Source: Micromonospora lupini (GTDB lineage Bacteria > Actinomycetota > Actinomycetes > Mycobacteriales > Micromonosporaceae). Taken from it: DNA of 64,000 nt. The stretch spans positions 868,001 through 932,000 of the forward strand of contig NZ_JAPENL010000001.1 of assembly GCF_026342015.1 (NCBI RefSeq). Reading direction: 5' to 3'. The translations under genes and the position numbers were made by a program. Below are positions 8,172 through 16,922 of this stretch, piece after piece; position 1 is the stretch's first letter, and every line of letters starts with the position of its first letter. The notes under the pieces are model-generated. The model made no database searches and was not told where the DNA came from. It saw only the letters and a program-made list of their open reading frames with translations.

Positions 8172-9476
8172 TCAGTCGTCCCCGGGAACGCGCAGCACGG
8201 CCGCCAGGACCGCCTCGTCGGCGTCGACGGGCACACAGCGCAGGTCGAGCAGGAGGCGGCCCCGCACCACCCGGCCGAGCACCGGCTGGTCCCCGGTGCG
8301 CAGCGGCACGGCGTACCGCTCGGGCAGGCTCAGCGCCCACGAGTCCAGCTCGACGCCGGGGGCGCCGCCTCCGCCGACCACGGCGACCGCCGGGACGACC
8401 TCCGCCTTGCGGCCGTCCGCGCCGAGCCGGTCGCGCAGCAGCTCCACCCGGCGGCGCAGGGCGGCCGGGTCGGCGTGCAGCGCGGTCCGCGTCGGAGTGT
8501 CCGGGCGGTGCAGGGTGGCGGCCAGCGCGGCCAGGGTCAGCTTGTCCACGCGCAGCGCCCGGGCCAGCGGGTGGCGGCGCAGCCGTTCGACGAGGGCGGC
8601 GTCGCCGAGCAGCAGGCCGGCCTGGGGGCCGCCGAGCAGCTTGTCGCCGCTCGCGGTGACCAGGGTCGCGCCGGCGCGCAGGGTGCCGGTGGCGTCCGGC
8701 TCGTCGGGCAGCAGCGGGTCCGGGGCGAGCAGCCCGGAGCCGATGTCGGCGACCACCGGCACGTCGAGCGTGGCCAGTTGGCGTACCGGTGTGGCCGAGG
8801 TGAAGCCGGTGATCTGGAAGTTCGACGGGTGCACCTTGAGCACGAACCCGGTCTGCGGGCCGACGGCAGCCGCGTAGTCGTCGAGCGTGGTGCGGTTGGT
8901 GGTGCCCACCTCGCGCAGGCGGGCGCCGGTGCTCTCCAGCAGGTCCGGCAGGCGGAAACCGTCGCCGATCTCGACCAGCTCGCCGCGGCTGACCACGATC
9001 TCCCGGCCGGCGGCCAGCGCGGTGGCCGCCAGCACCAGCGCGGCGGCGCCGTTGTTGACCACGTGCACGGCGGCGGCGGCCGGCACGGCGGCGGCCAGCG
9101 CGTCGAGCGCGTCCCGGCCGCGACGCGCCCGCCGGCCCGTGCGCAGGTCCAGCTCGACGTCGGTGTGCCCGGCTGCCGCCGCGACGGCGGCGACGGCGGC
9201 GGGTGACAGCGGCGCCCGACCCAGATTGGTGTGCAGGACGACGCCTGTGGCGTTGAGGACCGTGCGCGGACCCGGGGCGGGCAGTCCGGCGAGCGCGGCG
9301 TCGCGGACCTCGTCGGGCTCGATCTCACCGCGACGAGCCCGCTCCTGGGCCTGGACGACGGCGGCCTTGACCCGGTCCCGGCCGAGGGTCGCGACGGCCG
9401 CGGCAAGCCGCGGGTCGCCGAGCAGCGTGTCGGTGCGGGGCACCCGACGTCGCGGGTCCGCGCTGCCGTCGCCCAT
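8172..9476 (-). CDS. selA: L-seryl-tRNA(Sec) selenium transferase SelA
   Basis: A PLP enzyme that converts Ser-tRNA(Sec) to Sec-tRNA(Sec) using selenophosphate. The 434-residue protein carries the conserved N-terminal region (ATGVVLHTNLGRAPLS), the central motif VHPSNFQITGF and the PLP-lysine region TASGDKLLGGPQAG. Length is close to that of bacterial SelA (about 460). The ATG at 9476 is preferred over a longer frame that would run into the tRNA-Sec, and GGCAGGAG precedes it. Selenophosphate synthetase (selD) is not in the window and must be encoded elsewhere. Confidence 0.97.
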   Translation of the reverse strand: MGDGSADPRRRVPRTDTLLGDPRLAAAVATLGRDRVKAAVVQAQERARRGEIEPDEVRDAALAGLPAPGPRTVLNATGVVLHTNLGRAPLSPAAVAAVAAAAGHTDVELDLRTGRRARRGRDALDALAAAVPAAAAVHVVNNGAAALVLAATALAAGREIVVSRGELVEIGDGFRLPDLLESTGARLREVGTTNRTTLDDYAAAVGPQTGFVLKVHPSNFQITGFTSATPVRQLATLDVPVVADIGSGLLAPDPLLPDEPDATGTLRAGATLVTASGDKLLGGPQAGLLLGDAALVERLRRHPLARALRVDKLTLAALAATLHRPDTPTRTALHADPAALRRRVELLRDRLGADGRKAEVVPAVAVVGGGGAPGVELDSWALSLPERYAVPLRTGDQPVLGRVVRGRLLLDLRCVPVDADEAVLAAVLRVPGDD

Positions 9477-9496
9477 CACGTCACTCCTGCCGCCGT

Positions 9497-9592
9497 TGGC
9501 GGAGACGGACGGGAATCGAACCCGCCTGGCCCGGGTCCCGGACCACACCGGTTTTGAAGACCGGGAGGGGCACCAGCCGCCTGAACGCCTCC
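9497..9592 (-). tRNA. selC: tRNA-Sec, anticodon TCA
   Basis: A 96-nt tRNA with encoded CCA (9497-9499). The acceptor arms GGAGGCG and CGTCTCC pair (one G-T). The anticodon stem CCGGT/ACCGG encloses a 7-nt loop with TCA at 9557-9555. A long GC-rich variable arm follows, and the T-loop is GGTTCGATTCC. The length, UCA anticodon and extra arm are diagnostic of selenocysteine tRNA. It lies between fdhC and selA on the same strand, 20 bp before the selA start. Confidence 0.97.
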
Positions 9593-9626
9593 GTCGGACA
9601 TTCGATCACAACGGCGGAGCCGCCGC

Positions 9627-10871
9627 TCAGTCAGCCGCCGGATCCGCCCCGGTCCGCCGAGCGTTCACCCGCTCGCGCTGCGGCACGACTGTGTAGCGCG
9701 GGTCGCGCGCCGACGCGACGCCGCCGTAGAAGATGCCGAACCGGGTGGCGACCGAAGCGCCGAGCAACGCGGCCCCGGCGACCGCGCCCGCCGCGCGGCT
9801 GCGCCGCCCGAGCAGCGCCCCGGCCACGCCGGCGGCGGTGAGCAGCCGGCCGGCGCGCAGCAGTCGGCCGGGTCGCCCCGACCGGTAGGGCTGGCTGAGC
9901 AACCCCAGGCGGGTCTCCACCCGGTGCGCGCCGAACAGTTCCAGGGCCGCGCCGGCCACCGCCATCCGCCGGGCCGGCCCGGCCTGCGCCGGCGGCGCGG
10001 CGAGCAGCCCCACGGCGGCGCCGCTGGCCAGCGCGCTGCCCGCGAAGATGACAGGCAGCTCGGGGTACGCCTCGTGCCACGACGGCACCGCGGTGTCGGC
10101 GAGCAGCACCCCGGTGTACGTGGCAAGCGCCGGCGCGGTGGCGGCGGCGACCAGGCCGGCGGCGTGCCCGGCCGGCGGCAGCGCCCGGCCGACCAACCCG
10201 AGCAGACCGCGCCGGGGCAGCCAGCCGGCGGCCTCGGCGACCGCCGCGACTCCGGCGGCCGGCCCGAACACGGTGAGGATCCAGGTGCCCACCGACATGG
10301 GCGAGGTCGGCTTCGCGACCCGCAGCATGTGGTGGAACCGCTCCGGCCGGCCCAGGTCCCGGATCAGGAAGACGGCGCTGGCGCTGACGGCGCCCAGCGC
10401 GGTGACCCGTCCGGCGCGGCGCAGCACCTGCCGGCCGGTGAGCTGCCCTCCCGCGGCGAGCAGCGACGATCCGGCGGCCAGCCCACCGGTGAACAGGTAC
10501 GCGGCGATGTCCCACTTCCACACCGGCGCCTTGAGGATGGGCCGGCCGTAGTACGAGGTGAACGTCGCCTCCGGCACCCGAAGCTCCTCGCCGCCACCAC
10601 CACGGCGACCGCCCCGACGACGGGACCGTCGGCGGTCCGGTTCGACGGTTCCCGCCTGGCGGCCGCTGCCGTCGCGCGACGCCAGGCCGGGCGCGGCGTC
10701 GGCCGGGCCACCGCTCGTCGCGGCGTCGTGGCCGCCAGAGGTCGCGGCGTCGTGGCCGCTGTTCGTCGCGGCGTCGTGGCCGCTGTTCGTCGGCAGCAGT
10801 GGATCGTGTGCGGCCAGCCGGTCGCGGAACCGGCGGAACCGGTCGCCCACCTCGGGGCGCTGTGGACTCAC
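9627..10871 (-). CDS. NrfD/PsrC-type membrane subunit of formate dehydrogenase
   Basis: A 414-residue protein. The first about 95 residues are hydrophilic, with an 8-residue repeat (consensus NSGHDAAT) and an Arg/Gly-rich stretch. The rest is polytopic, about eight hydrophobic segments, with the family-typical start of the membrane part (TSYYGRPILKAPVWKWDIA) and FLIRDLGRPERFHHML. NrfD-type subunits anchor the dehydrogenase and pass electrons to menaquinone. The GTG at 10871 overlaps the fdhB stop (GTGA), fixing it in the operon. The disordered N-terminal extension is unusual for the family. Confidence 0.88.
   Translation of the reverse strand: MSPQRPEVGDRFRRFRDRLAAHDPLLPTNSGHDAATNSGHDAATSGGHDAATSGGPADAAPGLASRDGSGRQAGTVEPDRRRSRRRGGRRGGGGEELRVPEATFTSYYGRPILKAPVWKWDIAAYLFTGGLAAGSSLLAAGGQLTGRQVLRRAGRVTALGAVSASAVFLIRDLGRPERFHHMLRVAKPTSPMSVGTWILTVFGPAAGVAAVAEAAGWLPRRGLLGLVGRALPPAGHAAGLVAAATAPALATYTGVLLADTAVPSWHEAYPELPVIFAGSALASGAAVGLLAAPPAQAGPARRMAVAGAALELFGAHRVETRLGLLSQPYRSGRPGRLLRAGRLLTAAGVAGALLGRRSRAAGAVAGAALLGASVATRFGIFYGGVASARDPRYTVVPQRERVNARRTGADPAAD
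10709..10795 (-). repeat. 24-bp in-frame repeat in the fdhC N-terminus
   Basis: Three 24-bp units plus a partial one encode the octapeptide NSGHDAAT and its SGGHDAAT variant. The copies are near-identical in DNA, suggesting slippage or recent duplication in a disordered linker. Confidence 0.75.
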
Positions 10872-12067
10872 GAGGATCCGCCGACGACGAACGCGGCGAC
10901 TGTCGCGGCCGTCATGGCCAGCGCGGCGAGGCCCGCGCGTTTCCACATCGCCGGCAGGTCCCGCGTCGTCACCACCGGATCCGGCGGCAACCCGTACACC
11001 TCCGGCTCGTCCAGCAACAGGAAGAACGCCCCGTCACCACCCACACCATCATTCGGATCGTGCCCGTACAGACGCGCCTCCGGAACACCCCGCTCCCGCA
11101 ACGCCTCCACCCGCGCCGCCGCCCGCTCCCGCAACTCGTCCAGGGGCCCGTACTGAATCGACTCCGTCGGACACGCCTGCGCACACGCAGGCGTCATCCC
11201 CACACCCAACCGGTCATAACACAGCGTGCACTTCCACGCCCGACCATCATCCCTACGCTGATCGATCACCCCGTACGGACACGCCGAAATGCAATACCCA
11301 CACCCGTTACAGATGTCCTCCTGCACCACCACAGTCCCGAACTCCGTCCGGAACAACGACCCCGTCGGACACACATCCAGACAAGCCGCATGAGTGCAGT
11401 GCTTACACACATCCGACATCATCAACCACCGAAAATCCGACCGCTGCTCCACACCCGTCCCCCGCCCCGGCGGCTGCCCACCCGGCATCCCCAGGAACTG
11501 CGGACCCGCGCCGCCGTTGGTCCCGGCCGAACCGGGCCGGCCGTCGGGCGTGACGGTGGGATGCCTGCCGGTGGGGTGTGCCGCGACCGGGTCGCCGAGC
11601 ACGTCGAGCCGGCCATCGTGGCCGGTGACGGGTCGGGTGGCGTCGGGCGGGGAGCCGTCGGCCATTCGCGCGGCGGCCGCCGGTGACCCGGCCGGCAGGC
11701 CCGGATCGGTGCCGGTCGGGCCGGTGGCGCCGGCGGCGACCGCCGCCGACGTCGCGCTGACCGTCGCGCCGGTCGGCGTGCCCGCGAACGCCGCGCTGCC
11801 GTGCCCCGTCGGTCGCGGCTGCTCGATGAACGCGACGTGCCGCCACGAGTTCGCGGTCAACGCCCCCGTGTTGTCGTACGACATCCCCAGCAGATCCAGG
11901 CCACTGCCCGGAACGCCGTTCCACTCCTTGCAGGCCACCTCGCACGCCTTGCACCCGATGCACACGCTCGTGTCGGTGAAGAACCCCATCCGCGGCGGCG
12001 CATCCTCGTAGCCGGCGTCCGGCGCCGGATCGAGCGGCCCGTAGAGGCTGTTCGGGTCAGGAACCAT
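10868..12067 (-). CDS. fdhB: Formate dehydrogenase iron-sulfur (beta) subunit
   Basis: A 399-residue ferredoxin-like subunit. The first cluster motif CIGCKACEVACKEWN lies near residue 36. Further motifs are CKHCTHAACLDVCPTGSLF, CNGCGYCISACPYGV and CTLCYDRLGVGMTPACAQACP, together holding four [4Fe-4S] clusters. A Gly/Ala/Pro-rich insertion of about 110 residues separates the first motif from the rest. A C-terminal hydrophobic helix (about 375-395) anchors it in the membrane. The ATG at 12067 overlaps the end of fdhA by 11 nt and has GGAGGGG upstream. The protein relays electrons from the molybdopterin subunit to the NrfD-like subunit. Confidence 0.94.
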   Translation of the reverse strand: MVPDPNSLYGPLDPAPDAGYEDAPPRMGFFTDTSVCIGCKACEVACKEWNGVPGSGLDLLGMSYDNTGALTANSWRHVAFIEQPRPTGHGSAAFAGTPTGATVSATSAAVAAGATGPTGTDPGLPAGSPAAAARMADGSPPDATRPVTGHDGRLDVLGDPVAAHPTGRHPTVTPDGRPGSAGTNGGAGPQFLGMPGGQPPGRGTGVEQRSDFRWLMMSDVCKHCTHAACLDVCPTGSLFRTEFGTVVVQEDICNGCGYCISACPYGVIDQRRDDGRAWKCTLCYDRLGVGMTPACAQACPTESIQYGPLDELRERAAARVEALRERGVPEARLYGHDPNDGVGGDGAFFLLLDEPEVYGLPPDPVVTTRDLPAMWKRAGLAALAMTAATVAAFVVGGSS

Positions 12068-15000
12068 CGCGCCCCTCCACGTCCTGGTCGGTGGTGACTG
12101 CAGGCGCGTGTCCGCCCGGTGTGATCCCGGCACGCCGCTGGTAGTCGGCGACCAGGTCGAGCAGCGCCTTTCCGGTGGGCCGGCGGCCCGACCGGACGTC
12201 ACAGGTACCGATCTTGCTCTCCTGGATGAGGACGTTGGGGTCGAGGGTGATGCCGAACAGGTCGTTCGCCGAGTCGCCGGTCACCAGACCCTCGTAACCG
12301 AAGTGGTACGGCAACCAGAGCTGGTGGATGATCCGGCCGTCCACCCGCAGCGGGGTGATCCGGTCGGTCACCAGGACCTTCGCCTCGATGACCGCGCGCC
12401 CGCTGATCAGGTGCGCCCAGCCCAGATGCGCCAGCCCGGCCTCGGCGGCCAACTCCGGCGACACCTCGACGAACATCTCCGGCTGCAGCTCGGCCAATGG
12501 GCGCACCGTGCGGCTCATGCCGCCGGCGGTGTGGTGCTCGGTGAGTCGGCTGACCGTGAACACGTACGGGAACACCTGGCTGTGCTCCTGCGGCGGGCTC
12601 GGGTTGACCGAGTTCACCGGGTGCGCGTACGACTTGCGGGTCGGGTTGGCCTGCTGCCGGTAGAGCGGGTTGCGCACCGGCGACTCCACCGGCTCGTAGT
12701 GCGTCGGCAGCGGCCCGTCCAGCACGCCGCTGGGCGCGTACAGCCAGCCCTTGCCATCGCCCTGCATGACGAACGGATCGTCACCGGCGATGCCCTCCGG
12801 CCCGGACGCGCCGGCCGGCGGCCGGTACGACGGCGGTTTGGTCTTCTCGAAGTCCGGCACGTCGTAGCCTGTCCACTCGGCCTTCTCCGCGTCCCACCAC
12901 ACGTAGCGTTTGCGCTCGCTCCACGGGTTGCCGTCCGGGTCGGCCGAGGCACGGTTGTAGAGGATGCGGCGGTTCGCCGGCCAGGCCCAGCCCCACTCGG
13001 CGGCCACCCAGTCCTGCTCGTGGCGGGATTTGCGCCGGGCGGCCTGGTTGACGCCGTCGGCGTACACGCCTGTGTAGATCCAGCAGCCGATCGCTGTCGA
13101 GCCGTCCGCGCGGGCCTCGGCGAAACTGGACAGCGGGCGGCCGGTCGTCACGTCGTACCCGTTGATCTCGCGAAGGACCGACTCGGCGCTCGGCTCCGCG
13201 TGCGGACCGTGCGTGGGGTAGTCCCAGGTGAGGTCGAGCAGCGCCCGGTCGCGCGGCAGCGGCGAGGCGGCCAGCTTCTCGCGCAGCCTGCGGCCGAGGT
13301 GGTAGAAGAACCACAGCTCGGAGCGGGCGTCGCCTGGCGGCTCGACGGCCTTTTCCCGCCACTGCAACAACCGCTGCGTCTGCGTGAACGTGCCCTCCTT
13401 CTCCACGTGCGAGGCCGCCGGCAGGAAGAACACCTCGGTCCGGCACTCCTCGGGCACGATCTCGCGGGTGGCCACCTCGGGACCGTTCTGCCAGAACGTG
13501 GCGCTCTCGATCATGAACAGGTCCCGGACGACAAGCCAGTCCAGGTTCGCCATCCCCAACCGCTGCGCGCGGCCGTGCGCCGAGCCGACCGCGGGGTTCT
13601 GCCCGAGCAGGAAGTACCCCTTGATCTTCCCGTCGATCATGTTGAGCACCTGCTGGTAGGTGCCGTGGTCACCGGTCAGTCGCGGCAGGTACCCGTAGCA
13701 GTAGTCGTTCTCCGGTGTCGCCGCGTCACCCCAGTACGCCTTGAGCAGGCTGGCCGCGAACGACCGGGCGTTGCCCCAGAAGCCCTTCTGGCCGGGGTGC
13801 CGGATGCTGTCCACCCACTCGTCGAAGGTGGGGTGGTCGGCGTGGTGCGGCATCGGCAGGTAGCCGGGCAGCAGATTGAACAGCGTCGGGATGTCCGTGG
13901 AGCCCTGGATGCTCGCGTGTCCGCGCAGGGCCATGACGCCACCGCCCGGGCGGCCCATGTTGCCCAGTAGCAACTGGATGATCGCCCCGGTACGGATGTA
14001 CTGCACGCCCACGCTGTGCTGCGTCCAGCCCACCGAGTAGATGAGCATGCCGGTGCGGTCCCGCCCGGAGTTGGCCGTCCACGCCTGGGCCAGTTCGAGG
14101 AACTTGTCCTGCGGGATGCCGCAGACCCGCTCCACCATCTCCGGCGTGTAGCGGGAGAAGTGCCGCTTGAGGATCTGGTAGACGCAGCGCGGATGCTGCA
14201 ACGTCTCGTCCCGCTGAGTCTGACCGCCCACCTGCGCGCCGTGCGACTCGTGCGTCAGCCCCGCGGCGTTGTCACGCTCTTGGGCGGTGTGCCCGCTGCC
14301 GGAGGAGCCCTCGTGACCCTCGTACTGCCAACTGTCCTGCACGTAGCTGCCGGTCTCCGCGTCGAAGCCGGAGAAGAAGCCGTCGCCGTCCTCGGTGTCG
14401 CTGAACTGCTCGCTGACGATCGTCGCCGCGTTGGTGTAGGCAAGCACGTACTCGCGGAAGTCCAGCTCGTTGTCCAGGATGTAGCGCACCACGCCGCCGA
14501 GCAGGGCGATGTCGGTGCCCGCCCGGATCGGCAGGTACGCGTCCGCCACCGCGCTCGTCCGCGTGAACCGCGGGTCGACGTGGAACACCTTCGCCCCACG
14601 GCGCTTGGCCTCCATCACCCACTGGAAACCCACCGGATGCGCTTCCGCCATGTTCGAACCCTGGATGACGATGACGTCAGCGTTGGCGATGTCCTGCTGG
14701 AAATCCGTCGCACCGCCACGACCGAAGCTGGCCCCCAGACCGGGGACTGTGGCGGAGTGTCAAATACGGGCCTGGTTCTCGATCTGCAACGCCCCCATCG
14801 CGGTGAACAACTTCTTGATGAGGTAGTTCTCCTCGTTGTCGAGCGTCGCCCCACCCAGACTGGCGAAACCAAGCGTCCGGTGGAGCGGCCGACCCTGCTC
14901 GTCGGTGTCCTCCCAGGTCTGCTCGCGGGCGGCGAGCATCCGGTCGGCGATCATGTCGAGCGCGGTGTCGAGGTCCAGGTCTTCCCACTGGGTCGAATAC

Positions 15001-15329
15001 GGCCGCCGGTAGCGGACCGTCGTCTGCCGCAACGGACTGGTCACCAGACTCTTGCTCGCCGCGCCCTTCGGACACAACCGACCCCGCGAGATCGGACTGT
15101 CCGGATCACCCTCGATCTGCGTGACCTGCCCGTCGGCCACGTACACCCGCTGGCCACACCCCACCGCGCAGTACGGACAGACGGACCGGGCCACGCTCTC
15201 GGCGGACTCGGTGCGGGCGGTCAGACCGGCCGAGCGCGCCGACTTGGCCGCCGCGCCCCGGCCCAACGGATCGGTGCCGGTGAGCTGCCGATACACCGGC
15301 CAACCCTCGATGAACGTCCGCAGACCCAT
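12057..15329 (-). CDS. fdhA: Formate dehydrogenase catalytic subunit, selenoprotein (Sec at in-frame TGA)
   Basis: A single 1090-codon frame is interrupted only by TGA at 14760-14762 (codon 190). Translation resumes in frame as HSATVPGLGASFGRGGATD, exactly where FDH-N type enzymes carry Sec followed by His. A [4Fe-4S] motif (VCPYCAVGCGQ...RLCPKG) lies at about residues 50-90, then molybdopterin-binding motifs (VIVIQGSNMAEAHPVGF) and a C-terminal dinucleotide-binding domain. It oxidises formate with a bis-MGD molybdenum or tungsten centre. Start ATG 15329 is chosen for the GGGAGGGGG ribosome site; an ATG 39 nt upstream lacks one. A SECIS hairpin follows the TGA, and the Sec machinery lies downstream in the same cluster. 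Confidence 0.96.
14713..14755 (-). promoter_or_regulatory. Bacterial SECIS element after the fdhA Sec codon
   Basis: Starting 5 nt after the TGA, CCGCCAC (14755-14749) pairs with GTGGCGG (14719-14713). Inside it, a 6-bp stem (14747-14742 with 14736-14731) presents the 5-nt loop GGTCT, 18 nt past the TGA. GGUCU is also the apical loop of the E. coli fdhF SECIS recognised by SelB. Codons across it keep the FDH reading frame. Confidence 0.88.
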
Positions 15330-15418
15330 CCCCGACACCCCCTCCCACGCGAGCGACCCCACGAACATAGGTCAGGCGAGGAGTCTTCGCGAATCGAGGG
15401 GGCGTCGGGTGCGGGTGG

Positions 15419-15841
15419 TCAGTCGACGTGGGCGCGCAGGCTCCACGCCACGGCCGGGACCAGCACCGCCGCGGCGACGAGGTGCAGCCCGACGAGGGCG
15501 GCGACGGTGGCGGTGTTCGCCCCGCAGACCAGCGGCGGGACCAGCGAGATCGCGGTCAGCGACACCGCCGTCCACACCCACCGCGCGGCGGGACGCGCGC
15601 TCCACCGCAGCAGAGCGGCGGCGATGACGACGCCCACGACCGAGAAGAAGCCGGTCACCACGGCGAACCCGGGCAGCGGGATCGCCTCCCCACCAGCGGG
15701 GACCTCGAAGTCGACCCCAACGGCCTGGGCCAACGCGGCGGCGACGGTCGTGACCACCATCGCCGCGAGCGTGGCGAGGACGCCGGTGCCGGCGAGCCCC
15801 CGGAGTAGGCCGGCGCGGCGGGTCCGGCCCGCGACCGTCAC
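15419..15841 (-). CDS. Four-TM membrane protein (DUF6069-like), partner of the upstream sigma factor
   Basis: A 140-residue protein with four hydrophobic segments (about residues 12-35, 48-70, 80-100 and 108-130). The GTG start overlaps the stop of the upstream ECF sigma gene (GTGA), so the two are translationally coupled. Small four-TM proteins of this kind (DUF6069-like, tentative) often accompany sigma factors or TetR genes in actinomycetes. It could act as a sensor or anti-sigma partner, but no anti-sigma motif is visible. Confidence 0.65.
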   Translation of the reverse strand: MTVAGRTRRAGLLRGLAGTGVLATLAAMVVTTVAAALAQAVGVDFEVPAGGEAIPLPGFAVVTGFFSVVGVVIAAALLRWSARPAARWVWTAVSLTAISLVPPLVCGANTATVAALVGLHLVAAAVLVPAVAWSLRAHVD

Positions 15842-16836
15842 TGTGCGCCGTCCGCAGGCAGGCGCTGCGGCAGCCCGAGCAGCGGAAACTGGTCGTCGTG
15901 GAAGATGACGATCTCGGCGACCGCCCCGCCGGTGATGCGCAGGACGTCGATGGTCAGCGGCAGGTACGCGTTCTCCTGCTCGCGCCACAGGTAGAAGGCG
16001 ACGGCGGGCTGCCGGTTCACGGCGGTCGGGACGCCACGCAGGCGCCCCAGGTCCGCGAAGCCATCCGCGACCCAGTCGTGCACGACCGCGTCGCGGCCGA
16101 CGTGGACGCCGGGGGTGGGCGGCATCGAGTAGCGGACGTCGTCGCGCAGCATCGCGGCCAGCCCGTCGATGTCCTTGGCCACGCTCGCGTCGGTGAAGCG
16201 GCGCACCAGCTCGCGCGTCTGCGCGTCCTCGTCACCGCCGGTCCAGTCCTGCCGCTCGGCGGGCAGGTGCTCGCGCATGCCGGCGCGGGCCCGTTGCAGC
16301 GCGCTGTTCACCGAGTTGACGGAGTCTCCGAGCAACTCCGCGACGTCCCTCGCCGGCCAGCCGAGCACGTCCCGCAGGATCAGCACGGCCCGTGGGCGCG
16401 GCGCGAGGTGCTGAACCGCCACCAGGTACGCCAGCTCGATCGTCTCCCGCGCGACCGCGAGGCTCTCCGGCTCGTCCGCGCCGCCCGCCGGCACCTCGTC
16501 GAGCAGCCGGTCCGGATACGGCTGCAACCACCGCACCTCGCCACCCGTCGCGGGCTCCGGACGGCACCTGGCGAGCAGGTCCAGGCAGGCGTTCGTGGCG
16601 ATCCGGTACAGCCAGGCCCGCAACGACGAACGCCCCGCGAAGGTCTCCCGGCGCCGCCACGCACGAAGCAACGTCTCCTGCACGGCGTCCTCGGCGTCCT
16701 CGAACGACCCGAGCATCCGATAACAGTGCACGTGCAGCTCCCGCCGGTGCCGAGCCGTCAGCCCCGCGAACGCCGACTCGTCGACCCCAACCAGACCACC
16801 CACGTCCACATGCTCCCGCGTGTCCGCACTCGTCAC
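15838..16836 (-). CDS. ECF sigma factor with C-terminal SnoaL-like domain (SigG/TIGR02960-like)
   Basis: A 332-residue protein. Sigma region 2 lies near residues 30-95 (HVHCYRMLGSFEDAEDAVQE) and region 4 at about 135-195 (LGWPARDVAELLGDSVNSVN). A SnoaL-like domain follows at about 210-325 (MPPTPGVHVGRDAV). ECF factors with a fused SnoaL-like domain are thought to be regulated through that domain rather than by a classical anti-sigma protein. The start is ATG 16834-16836. The adjacent coupled gene encodes a four-TM protein. Confidence 0.9.
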   Translation of the reverse strand: MTSADTREHVDVGGLVGVDESAFAGLTARHRRELHVHCYRMLGSFEDAEDAVQETLLRAWRRRETFAGRSSLRAWLYRIATNACLDLLARCRPEPATGGEVRWLQPYPDRLLDEVPAGGADEPESLAVARETIELAYLVAVQHLAPRPRAVLILRDVLGWPARDVAELLGDSVNSVNSALQRARAGMREHLPAERQDWTGGDEDAQTRELVRRFTDASVAKDIDGLAAMLRDDVRYSMPPTPGVHVGRDAVVHDWVADGFADLGRLRGVPTAVNRQPAVAFYLWREQENAYLPLTIDVLRITGGAVAEIVIFHDDQFPLLGLPQRLPADGAQ

Positions 16837-16922
16837 GTCATGCTCCCGTCTCGTCGTGTCCCGTCGTAGGTATGACGGGTGCCGGCGCGAGAACTCATCA
16901 CCGGGCCGAACGATCGCCCGCC

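Noticed and set aside
6298..8877. Long plus-strand frame opposite selB
   Set aside because: The antisense SelB frame carries clear GTPase motifs; the plus-strand product is low-complexity.
9497..9592. tRNA on the plus strand
   Set aside because: Only the minus strand gives a proper acceptor stem, TCA anticodon, T-arm and encoded CCA.
12057..15329. fdhA as two genes or a pseudogene broken by a stop
   Set aside because: Frame, homology and motif order continue across the TGA, a SECIS hairpin follows, and selA, selB and tRNA-Sec are adjacent.
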